Assembly (NCBI GenBank): GCA_910579615.1
Contig: CAJTUA010000004.1
Span: 62,001-126,000, forward strand
Direction of reading: 5' to 3'
Origin: an uncultured Lachnospiraceae bacterium
GTDB taxonomy: Bacteria > Bacillota > Clostridia > Lachnospirales > Lachnospiraceae
Length of the DNA: 64,000 nucleotides
The notes beneath the pieces were generated by a model. It searched no databases. It saw only the letters and a program-made list of their open reading frames with translations, and was not told where the DNA came from. Numbering within the stretch: the stretch's first letter is position 1; the number at the start of each line of letters is the position of its first letter. Made by a program: the position numbers and the translations under genes. This document shows, one piece after another, positions 8,804 through 16,131 of this stretch.

Positions 8804-10336
8804 ATGAAAATCTTGATTTTAGTCCTTTATTTTGCCGTCCTCATCGGCATCGGCCTGTACTGCCGCAAACACGCCACCGACGTCAACGGCTTTGTGCTTG
8901 GCGGCAGGAGTGTCGGTCCGTGGCTGACCGCCTTCGCCTATGGCACCTCTTATTTTTCCGCCGTCGTCTTCGTCGGCTATGCCGGGCAGTTCGGCTGGAA
9001 ATACGGCATCGCCGCAACCTGGGCAGGCATCGGCAATGCCATCATTGGCTCCCTGCTCGCATGGGTTGTTCTTGGGCGGCGCACGCGCATTATGACGCAG
9101 CATTTAAACTCGGCAACCATGCCGCAGTTTTTCGGTGAACGCTTCGCGAGCAAGCCGTTAAAAATTATTGCGTCCGTCATTATTTTCATTTTCCTGATTC
9201 CGTATACCGCCTCGCTCTACAACGGGCTTTCGCGCCTGTTCGGCATGGCATTTGATATCGACTATTCCGTCTGCATCATCCTGATGGCTGTGCTGACCGC
9301 CATCTACGTAATCGCAGGCGGCTACATGGCAACTGCAATCAACGATTTTATTCAAGGTATCATCATGCTTGTGGGGATTGTTGTCATCATTGCGGCAATC
9401 ATCAACAGCAAGGGTGGATTTATGGAAGCTTACCAGGGGCTTGCGCAGATTTCCGATGCGTCCGTCTCCGGCGCGCCGGGCGTGTTCGCGTCCTTCTTTG
9501 GCCCAGACCCGCTCAATCTGCTTTTTGTCGTAATCCTGACCTCGCTCGGTACCTGGGGGCTGCCGCAGATGGTACAGAAATTTTACGCCATCAAGGATGA
9601 GGGCGCTATCCAGAAGGGCACCATTATTTCCACGCTTTTCGCGCTTGTCGTGGCGGGGGGATGTTATTTCCTCGGCGGCTTTGGAAGGCTTTTCTCTGAC
9701 CAGGTTGACGTGGCGAAAAACGGCTACGATTCGATTATCCCGACCATGCTGCAAAATCTTGGTCCGGCGCTGATTGCGCTTGTTGTCATCCTTGTGCTTT
9801 CCGCGTCGATGTCCACGCTCTCCTCACTCGTGATTGCATCAAGCTCCACACTGACGATTGATTTTTTGAAGGATAATTTTATCAGGAAAATGAGCGAGAA
9901 GAAACAGCTTTTGATGATACGCGTGCTTGTTGTCGTGTTTATTGCAATCTCCGCGGCGATTGCGCTCGTGCAGTACAAAAGCAATATTACTTTTATCGCG
10001 CAGCTTATGGGGATTTCGTGGGGCGCACTCGCAGGGTCGTTCCTGGCACCGTTTCTGTATTCGCTGTACTGGAAGAAAACAACGAAAGCGGCGTGCTATG
10101 TGTCGTTCGCATTTGGTTCGGTGATTATGGTGGCTGATATGGCCGCGCCGAAAGTGCTGCCGGAAATCATGCGCTCGCCGATTAACTGCGGGGCGATTGC
10201 AATGCTGATGGGGCTGGTGATTGTGCCGGTGGTGAGTTTGTTTACGCCAAAGCCGGAGAAAGCATTGGTGGAGAGTACGTTCGCGTGCTATGATAAGACG
10301 GCAGTGGTAGCGCAGAAGACGGCGCTTGGGAAGTAA
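8804..10336 (+). CDS. Sodium:solute symporter (SSS family)
   Basis: A 510-residue transporter with about 13 membrane segments, of the LeuT-fold SSS family (PutP/PanF relatives). Typical features are VNGFVLGGRSVGPWLTAFAYG near the N-terminus and LGTWGLPQMVQKFYAIKD in the middle, the SSS signature region. It takes up a small molecule with sodium; the substrate cannot be told from sequence, and amino acids, carboxylates or sugars are all possible. The ATG at 8804 has GGAGG six bases upstream and is preferred over an in-frame ATG 24 bases earlier. The gene is divergent from the MarR-ABC operon and stands alone. Codon use becomes less GC-biased towards the 3' end. Confidence 0.9.
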   Translation: MKILILVLYFAVLIGIGLYCRKHATDVNGFVLGGRSVGPWLTAFAYGTSYFSAVVFVGYAGQFGWKYGIAATWAGIGNAIIGSLLAWVVLGRRTRIMTQHLNSATMPQFFGERFASKPLKIIASVIIFIFLIPYTASLYNGLSRLFGMAFDIDYSVCIILMAVLTAIYVIAGGYMATAINDFIQGIIMLVGIVVIIAAIINSKGGFMEAYQGLAQISDASVSGAPGVFASFFGPDPLNLLFVVILTSLGTWGLPQMVQKFYAIKDEGAIQKGTIISTLFALVVAGGCYFLGGFGRLFSDQVDVAKNGYDSIIPTMLQNLGPALIALVVILVLSASMSTLSSLVIASSSTLTIDFLKDNFIRKMSEKKQLLMIRVLVVVFIAISAAIALVQYKSNITFIAQLMGISWGALAGSFLAPFLYSLYWKKTTKAACYVSFAFGSVIMVADMAAPKVLPEIMRSPINCGAIAMLMGLVIVPVVSLFTPKPEKALVESTFACYDKTAVVAQKTALGK

Positions 10337-10443
10337 GATAACGCTTGGGGAAGGGCTTTTTCCACGAATCCCCGCGTGGGACGCGCGGAAAAAGCACCTG
10401 GTTTCTATATGCATTCATAAAAATCCAAACCCACGCACAAAAA

Positions 10444-10490
10444 AGATGTGAGAGGCTCTGCTGTCCAAAGCCTCTCACATCTGTTTCTCC
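10444..10490. terminator. Terminator hairpin after the symporter
   Basis: AGATGTGAGAGGCT (10444-10457) pairs perfectly with AGCCTCTCACATCT (10469-10482), flanked by A6 on the left and a T-rich stretch on the right. It separates the symporter from the decayed gene on the other strand and could serve both. Confidence 0.8.
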
Positions 10491-10491
10491 G

Positions 10492-11067
10492 TCAACATGA
10501 TACACCTGCCTCATGCTTCCACAAAACCCCAGAACATACCTGTTCGATATACTCCTTCTCCATTTCCTCCATACTGCCCAGATGAAGCCCTACTTCCGTA
10601 TCCCTCTGCAAATCAAAATAATTTGCTTTTTCCTTTTTCAGACTTCACCGGAGGCTTACCAGCATAAGCAAGCAGCGGGCACATCGTTGTCATCCGGTGC
10701 AACCCTGGATATATCTGCCCTTGCTTTTCCTTCTCCAGTTCCTTCCGGGAAATACCAAATATTTTTTTCTCCGAGCGCTCATAGATATCAATTGTAAATG
10801 TGAAAAACATGCTCACCAGGGTTATTAATACGCCGATATTGCCCGTAATAAAATCCCATAAGTCAGCATGTGTTAAACCAGAAAATCTCAATATCTTTTA
10901 ACGTGTTCCAATAAACGGATACAGCATCCGCATGTTAGTACCCCCTGATACGTCAAGTCTAAAATACAGCCTGGAAGCGTACAGAGACATAGCAGCAAAA
11001 ACAGGAGTATATATTTTGCCATGTACACAATTCGTTTCTTAATTGTCCGCTTTTTCCCTTCTGCCAT
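10492..11067 (-). pseudogene. Decayed small membrane-protein gene
   Basis: Three pieces in different frames look like one former gene. Piece one (ATG 11067 to stop 10888; 59 codons) has a basic start and a hydrophobic Leu/Cys-rich membrane segment (residues 18-35). Piece two (from a TTG at 10891, to 10613) reads DLWDFITGNIGVLITLVSMF and then a basic, soluble stretch. Piece three, after an A-rich run near 10625, reads ANYFDLQRDTEVGLHLGSME and ends WKHEAGVSC at 10492. The frame changes at a TTGA overlap and at a homopolymer run. Coupled small ORFs are a less likely alternative for the first junction. I do not recognise the family. Confidence 0.5.
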
Positions 11068-11273
11068 TATCGATACAGTGCTCCTTCTTATCTGACAATC
11101 GGTTCGCTATGCAATGCTATTTGGATGTATTATACATTTCGGGGGTGGGCTTGTCTATGCCGTTTGTAGAATATTTAGGGAATTTCCCGAGTTTGTTATG
11201 TGGCAGAAGATACTGACAAAGATGTGATGGGAGGTTTGTTCCATGTGTGGAGATTTTCACGGCAAAGCGTGGC

Positions 11274-12059
11274 TCAGGCAGAGGTTTCGTGGATATTTTG
11301 CTCAATCCATTCCGCAATTCCATCCGCATCGTTGCTGCCGATTACGAAATCTGCTCCCTTCTTAACATCATCGATGGCATTCCCCATCGCAATGCCTTTT
11401 CCGCATAGTTTCAACATCCCGATATCCGCATAATCGTCGCCAAAAGCAATGATTTCCCCTGTTTTCAATCCGCATTCCGCGCATACTTTCCGAATTGCCT
11501 CCTCCTTTGTGGCTGATTTTTGGGTGAATTTATACCAGTACCCATCTGAAAAGCGGATACAATCGCAATGCGCAAGCAACACCCGCAGGTGCTCCGCCTG
11601 ATGCTCATCAAATATTTCTACGCACATTTTTAAGGAACTTTCTTTAAAATCTTTAAAGTCGGTATAAACGCTATCCCCCCAGCTTTGATCTTGTTTTTTC
11701 GGGTCAATCTTGTAATTCCAATAGTGGGTGTTTATGGTATCTATCGTTATTTCACAGTCCGCGCCACAAACCTCCCGGGCGGTTGCAATCATTTGCCTCG
11801 TTTCCTCCGCGGAAAATTCCGCCCGGTATATGTATTTCCCCTCACGCTTTACCAGTGCACCACCGCTTGCAATCAGGATATCCGGCTGCAGTTCTGCCAG
11901 AAAAGACAGGGTATTTTGTTCCCCTCTTGACGTGGATATGCCGATGAGAATCCCTTTCTTTCTGCATGACTGTAATGCTTTTAATGTTCTCTCCGACATG
12001 CTTTTATCGCTGCGGAGCAATGTTCCGTCCAAATCGAACAAAAGTAATTTGCAATTCAT
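11274..12059 (-). CDS. Cof-type HAD-superfamily hydrolase
   Basis: A 261-residue cytosolic phosphatase of the Cof/YbiV class (HAD type IIB cap). Motif I is FDLDGTLLRSDKS (residues 8-20), with the nucleophile and acid aspartates. Motif II lies in GISTSRG, and motif IV is GDDYADIGML (about residue 210), followed by GIAMGNAIDDVK. Relatives dephosphorylate sugar phosphates, FMN or similar metabolites; the substrate is not predictable. The ATG at 12059 has GGAGG ten bases upstream. It appears to be a single-gene unit. Confidence 0.9.
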   Translation of the reverse strand: MNCKLLLFDLDGTLLRSDKSMSERTLKALQSCRKKGILIGISTSRGEQNTLSFLAELQPDILIASGGALVKREGKYIYRAEFSAEETRQMIATAREVCGADCEITIDTINTHYWNYKIDPKKQDQSWGDSVYTDFKDFKESSLKMCVEIFDEHQAEHLRVLLAHCDCIRFSDGYWYKFTQKSATKEEAIRKVCAECGLKTGEIIAFGDDYADIGMLKLCGKGIAMGNAIDDVKKGADFVIGSNDADGIAEWIEQNIHETSA

Positions 12060-12551
12060 GTTTTTTGTCCTCCAAATAATTCACTTGGCATAAAGATTTT
12101 CTTTTTCCAGTTTCTTTGTGAGGCTTTTGCTAACGATACTTTGGCTTTGCCCCGTCTGGGATGCCTTCCATGGGTCTGGTGAGGCTTTTGTTCCAAAACC
12201 AGAAAAGAATGTATTTATTCTTGAATTTCTTTTAATTTATATTTAATCTATTCTTATACTTCTTTTGCTCCTTTTACTTCTTTTACTTATATTTAATTTT
12301 AACTCGTATCCAAGTTTAATTTGTATCTGATTTTAATCTATATCTGATTCATTCTAAAATTTCATAATAGATGCATATTTTTTATAAATGCAAACCATTG
12401 CAACGGAGCTAGGAGCTTGTTAGTTTTACTTTATCATGAGTATAACCTCACGTCAAGCAGGAATCTTAAATAAAGAAGATTGCTTTATGGATTTTATGCT
12501 CCTTCTTTCATTATGAAATACGATTTGCTTTCATATTGGCTTTCATAAAAG
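12060..12551. other. AT-rich intergenic stretch without a gene
   Basis: This holds two copies of GTGAGGCTTTTG (about 12119 and 12179) and then a pyrimidine-rich, low-complexity tract with recurring TATTTAAT and CTTTTACTT. There is no convincing reading frame. It marks the left edge of the AT-rich recombinase island. Confidence 0.6.
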
Positions 12552-12580
12552 TAGACAATCAACAGATATCCGCTTATAAT
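12552..12580 (+). promoter_or_regulatory. Recombinase promoter
   Basis: TAGACA (12552-12557), a 17-base spacer and a perfect TATAAT (12575-12580) lie about 34 bases before the recombinase ATG. I see no terminator between the recombinase and the methyltransferase gene, so this promoter may also feed whichever gene sits at the left end of the inverted-repeat segment. Confidence 0.75.
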
Positions 12581-12613
12581 GGTCAAAAAAACGCAAAGGA
12601 GTATTCTATCGTT

Positions 12614-13540
12614 ATGTATACGCTAAACTATTATATTAGAGAATATATTGAATATTGCGAGCACCGGAAACGTTTGGACTCTAAGACATTAAAGGCATAT
12701 CGGATTGATTTAAAGCAATATGAAAGCAGTTGTTCTAATTTGTCAGACTGCTTTTCCAAAGACCATCTGGATTGGTTTGTTACAAATTTACATAAACAAT
12801 ATAAAGCTAAGACGGTCAAGCGTAAAATCGCGAGTTTAAAGGCATTTTTCCACTATATGGAATATAAGGAAGTGTTGGACAACAATCCTTTTTCCAAATT
12901 GGATATCCGCTTCCGCGAGGCGAAGCTTCTGCCAAAAACAATCCCCTTCCACTCCATTCAGTTGCTCCTGTCCACGCTTTATAAGCAGAAAGAGCAGGCT
13001 GTGTCTGAATATCAACGCCGTTGCTGTATGCGTGATATTGCAGTGTTGGAATTGCTGTTTGCAACTGGAATGCGTATTTCGGAGCTGTGTTCGTTAAAGT
13101 TATCCGATTTAGATTTTGAGAGTCGGAGTGTTTTGATTTATGGGAAGGGCGCGAAGGAAAGAATCTTGCAAATTGGAAATCCGGAGGTTATGGCGGCGTT
13201 GGTGGCGTATCGGGAGGCTTTTCGAGAGGAAATTAAGGAATGTGGGTATTTTTTTGTGAATCGGCTACGAGGGAAACTATCCGATCAGTCGGTTCGGTTT
13301 ATGATTCGGAGATATGCAGAGACGGCAGGGATTCAACAGCATATCACGCCGCATATGTTTCGGCATTCGTTTGCGACACTTTTGTTAGAACAGGATGTAG
13401 ATATTCGGTATATACAGAGGATGTTAGGGCATAGTTCGATTAGTACGACGGAGATTTATACGCATGTTTCGAGCAAGAAGCAGAAGGATATTTTGGTGAA
13501 TAAGCATCCGAGGAATTTAATGGAGGTGAATAAAGGATAA
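12614..13540 (+). CDS. Tyrosine recombinase (XerC/D-like)
   Basis: A 308-residue site-specific recombinase. Residues 1-95 form the SAM-like core-binding domain and about 110-300 the catalytic domain. All active-site residues are present: R154 (ATGMRISEL), K178 (GKGAKER), H247 and R250 (PHMFRHSF), H273 (GHSSISTTE) and the nucleophile Y282. The ATG at 12614 is chosen for its AAAGGAG site; an earlier in-frame ATG overlaps the promoter. It sits directly against the left copy of an 82-bp inverted repeat, and its last two codons (GGA TAA) lie inside that repeat. Xer itself would normally have no such partner sites, so this looks like a dedicated cassette or invertase enzyme, comparable in role to FimB/FimE or Bacteroides invertases. 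Composition is more AT-rich than that of the flanks. Confidence 0.93.
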   Translation: MYTLNYYIREYIEYCEHRKRLDSKTLKAYRIDLKQYESSCSNLSDCFSKDHLDWFVTNLHKQYKAKTVKRKIASLKAFFHYMEYKEVLDNNPFSKLDIRFREAKLLPKTIPFHSIQLLLSTLYKQKEQAVSEYQRRCCMRDIAVLELLFATGMRISELCSLKLSDLDFESRSVLIYGKGAKERILQIGNPEVMAALVAYREAFREEIKECGYFFVNRLRGKLSDQSVRFMIRRYAETAGIQQHITPHMFRHSFATLLLEQDVDIRYIQRMLGHSSISTTEIYTHVSSKKQKDILVNKHPRNLMEVNKG

Positions 13541-13614
13541 TACCGGATTATTGATAATCAGGAGCAATCTGTTGAATAGGGTCCAAAAATCCAATGGATA
13601 ATAAGAAATTATCC
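13533..13614 (+). repeat. 82-bp inverted repeat, left copy
   Basis: It is identical over all 82 bases to the reverse complement of 15397-15478. It starts two bases before a dyad GGATAAT-N5-ATTATTG (13535-13553) and ends exactly with a second dyad GGATAAT-N5-ATTATCC (13596-13614). The two dyads share a left arm and the same 7-5-7 spacing, so they probably bind the recombinase. The stop codon of the recombinase gene lies within the repeat. A weak promoter-like TTGAAT-N19-GATAAT (13573-13603) points into the segment. Confidence 0.9.
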
Positions 13615-13662
13615 TCGAAAGTTTTTGGATACAATGAGTTGGTATATTTTTAGGAGAAATTT

Positions 13663-14397
13663 ATGGATTCAAATGATATTAAAGATGTAGAAAATACGGC
13701 TAAAGAGAATTATGAGAAATCAGAACCCTGGCCGGATGATGATGTATGGCATTCTTATACATATAAAATTTTACATAAGCAGATTCAAGACTATATAGAT
13801 GAATTACAATTTAAAAATACACAAGTTATACTAAATGCGGGCTGCGGTAAAACAACCTATAAAACTTGCGCTACTATTATACACATGGATATTATAGAAG
13901 AGTATGTTAATTTATTTGAAAACTATTTAGTTGGTTCTATAGAAAAAATCCCCTTACAAGATTGCTCCGTAGATTGTGTAATATGTGTTGGGAGTGTTAT
14001 TAATTATGTGGATATTCAAAAAGCCATATCAGAGTTTAGTAGAATACTTAAACCTAATGGCATTCTTATATTAGAATATGAAAGATCAAATAGTGCTGAG
14101 TTTCTTTTTACAAAAAAATATGCAAAAACAGTATTTATGCAAACCTATCAATATAATAATCAGACACATTACTTGTGGATGTATGACGAGAAATTTGTAA
14201 TTCAATTAGCAGAATTTTACAAGTTCAGTTGCAAAAAAAAGTATAGATTCCATAGCCTTTCGTCATTATTTTATAGATTTGGTCTTTCAGAGAAAAAGGT
14301 TGCTAAATACTCAAAATTTGATGATTGTTTGCAACCTTTTTCCTACTTTTTTGCTCATAATGAAATTTTTATTTTTGAAAAAGACGTTCTTTTATAA
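13663..14397 (+). CDS. Class I SAM-dependent methyltransferase (cassette gene 1)
   Basis: A 244-residue methyltransferase. Motif I VILNAGCGKTTYKT (residues 55-68) binds S-adenosylmethionine, the acidic motif II residue is D76 (HMDIIEE), motif IV is VDCVICVGSVINY (103-115) and motif VI is SRILKPNGILILEYE. This is the small-molecule/protein methyltransferase fold (Methyltransf_11 type), without the NPPY or PC motifs of DNA methylases. The target is unknown. It starts at an ATG with TAGGAG seven bases upstream, 48 bases inside the left inverted repeat, in the orientation read from the recombinase promoter. Its 3' end overlaps the GNAT gene by 29 bases. It is very AT-rich, unlike the surrounding chromosome. 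Confidence 0.85.
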   Translation: MDSNDIKDVENTAKENYEKSEPWPDDDVWHSYTYKILHKQIQDYIDELQFKNTQVILNAGCGKTTYKTCATIIHMDIIEEYVNLFENYLVGSIEKIPLQDCSVDCVICVGSVINYVDIQKAISEFSRILKPNGILILEYERSNSAEFLFTKKYAKTVFMQTYQYNNQTHYLWMYDEKFVIQLAEFYKFSCKKKYRFHSLSSLFYRFGLSEKKVAKYSKFDDCLQPFSYFFAHNEIFIFEKDVLL

Positions 14398-15370
14398 ATT
14401 GTCCTAACGATATTGCAGATGAAAGAATAGTAAGTAATGCGCAAATAAATGTTTCTGATAAATCAAACCGTTCCAAATAACAGAAAACACCTGTTGCAAT
14501 AGAAAAAAGCATACAAATAATACGCATTGCCCATTGTTTTGCATAATAAGTCCGTTTCTTTTTTAGAGTTATGTTTTCTGTTGATATTTGCTGGCATAAT
14601 CCATTTTGAAATAATTTACAATTAACTAATGTAATATTATCAATTTCTATTTTATCAGTAAACTCCTTTTCTGCTTTGTTTAACAAATCAGTAAAAAACT
14701 GGTCAACCTTTGTGTGATCCATAAATTTTTCATACCATGCTGCATAATGATTTATATAGATATCCGTCAATATTTCTAAATAGAATGCCTTATCAACAGT
14801 AGTATGATCATGCAATCCATTCATCAAGGGGTTAATAGCAATGTTAAAATCTGCCGAAAGTAATTCTTGTTTCATATTACTATAATATGGCTGATAATAC
14901 GGTGTACGAAGTATTTTAAATCCTTCCATAGTTAGCAATTGCCTAAAATAATTGCTATCATCATCTATATATTTGTTTTCATTATCCTTTTTAAGAGATA
15001 ATTCTATAACAATGTATTTTATGTGATGATAATTCTTTTTCAGAAGTTCATTTATTTCTTCAAAAAGCATCTGATAAAAATTATAAAAAAATGTAGGATT
15101 TCTAGGGTTAGTACAAATATAGTCTATAAATAATACTCCACTATTCGGAAGATAACCATATTCTGCAAATCCAACTACTTTATCATTGACATATAAAATA
15201 TAGAAAAACATCTTCCTAATGTCATCATATTTATTTTGTATATAATCCCGTACTTGTGTGGTTGATGTTTCTGAATTTACATCTACCATATGCATATATA
15301 TGTCAAGAGCTTCTATTAAATCTTTGTCTTTCGCACTCTTAACTTGCTTAATCCTATAATATGTATCCAT
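14369..15370 (-). CDS. GNAT acetyltransferase-like protein with C-terminal membrane anchor (cassette gene 2)
   Basis: A 333-residue protein. Residues about 10-165 resemble a GNAT fold (FFYILYVNDKVVGFAEYGYL, later a helical and strand-rich part), though the acetyl-CoA loop is not classical. Residues 170-275 are helical and charged. Residues about 280-327 form two hydrophobic segments (IICMLFSIATGVFCY; FICALLTILSSAISL), which should anchor it in the membrane with a short basic tail. It starts at an ATG after TAGGAG, 26 bases inside the right inverted repeat. An enzyme domain on a two-helix membrane anchor beside a recombinase could be an effector or surface-modification enzyme, but I cannot assign a function. 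Confidence 0.65.
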   Translation of the reverse strand: MDTYYRIKQVKSAKDKDLIEALDIYMHMVDVNSETSTTQVRDYIQNKYDDIRKMFFYILYVNDKVVGFAEYGYLPNSGVLFIDYICTNPRNPTFFYNFYQMLFEEINELLKKNYHHIKYIVIELSLKKDNENKYIDDDSNYFRQLLTMEGFKILRTPYYQPYYSNMKQELLSADFNIAINPLMNGLHDHTTVDKAFYLEILTDIYINHYAAWYEKFMDHTKVDQFFTDLLNKAEKEFTDKIEIDNITLVNCKLFQNGLCQQISTENITLKKKRTYYAKQWAMRIICMLFSIATGVFCYLERFDLSETFICALLTILSSAISLGQFIKERLFQK

Positions 15371-15396
15371 AATTTACTCCTACAATAATCCTTAAT

Positions 15397-15478
15397 GGAT
15401 AATTTCTTATTATCCATTGGATTTTTGGACCCTATTCAACAGATTGCTCCTGATTATCAATAATCCGGTATTATCCTT
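15397..15478 (-). repeat. 82-bp inverted repeat, right copy
   Basis: The exact reverse complement of 13533-13614, carrying the same two 7-5-7 dyads (15397-15415 and 15458-15476). Outside it the sequence differs from the left flank, although the first few outer bases still match at alternate positions. An 11-base piece of the right border (TATCCTTCACT, 15472-15482) recurs at 15970-15980, on the far side of the decayed gene. Confidence 0.9.
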
Positions 15479-15606
15479 CACTTATATCCTTTCCACACTC
15501 CAACCCCTTCCACCACTATACCACCACTTCCTCAAAATGTTTATACTATTTCTGGAATATCTCCTTCCTCTCACATTTAATTCACGTATAAATTAACAAA
15601 CCACAC

Positions 15607-15967
15607 CTAAAATCCATCCCCTCCCTTCTCATACGCCTCCTGCGGAACCTTCGCCCCCACCCCAATCAGCCGAAAATATATTCATACTCAAATATCCTCA
15701 CAACTCATTTCTAAGCAATACCTTCCAACCAAAAACCACTCCAGGAAGCCCCTGCTTTCAAGCACAATACAGCCATCTTTTTCCACCGGCTCCCATAGAT
15801 AATCTTGTGGAATTATTATAAAATGCATAATCTGACAAGCCTTTCTCTTTGACAATAGAGACTCATACTCCCGAGCCAATTAAATCCACCAAAAGTTTTC
15901 TGCCAAGGTCTTCATCTGAATCATAATTATTATAAAAAGACATACTAAGAAATACAAGAAATAACAT
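15607..15967 (-). pseudogene. Decayed small gene beside the cassette
   Basis: Starting from an ATG at 15967 (after GAAGG) or 15943, one frame reads SFYNNYDSDEDLGRKLLVDL and stops. Another frame picks up at 15879 with LAREYESLLSKRKACQIMHF and continues, through two in-frame stops near 15688-15680, to a plausible natural C-terminus GVGAKVPQEAYEKGGDGF at 15607. One frameshift and two nonsense codons therefore break what was a protein of roughly 115-120 residues. I do not recognise the family. Because the base string TATCCTTCACT flanks it on both sides, it may be the remains of an older cassette of the neighbouring element. Confidence 0.5.
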
Positions 15968-16131
15968 AATATCCTTCACTAAAAGCAACAATTATACAGG
16001 CACAAGCCATCCGTAAATCCATACCAACAGCCTGCGCCCGCCTTCACTTCCTCTCATTCCTTTCTCCCTTGCCCCACACCCTATGCTACACTCCTCCCTT
16101 TCCTTACTTACTCCTCCTCTGCTCCCTACTC

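Larger units (their letters stand above)
13533..15478. mobile_element. Putative invertible or mobile two-gene cassette
   Basis: A 1,946-bp segment bounded by perfect 82-bp inverted repeats next to a complete tyrosine recombinase. It contains two convergent genes whose 3' ends overlap by 29 bases. Each gene starts a short distance inside a repeat (48 and 26 bases) with nearly the same leader (TAGGAG followed by AAATTATGGA-like sequence). Recombination between the repeats would flip the segment and place the other gene downstream of the recombinase promoter. The interior is far more AT-rich than the host flanks, which points to horizontal origin. The inversion itself is inferred; an excisable cassette or simple repeat-flanked insertion is also possible. 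Confidence 0.6.

Noticed and set aside
9158..9754. 198-codon minus-strand frame inside the symporter gene
   Set aside because: It is antisense to a conserved transporter, His/Arg/Asp-rich as expected of a shadow frame, and lacks a ribosome site.
13533..15478. Insertion sequence with terminal inverted repeats
   Set aside because: The recombinase lies outside the repeats, there is no DDE transposase inside, no target-site duplication is visible, and 82 bp of perfect identity with internal dyads fits a site-specific recombinase better.
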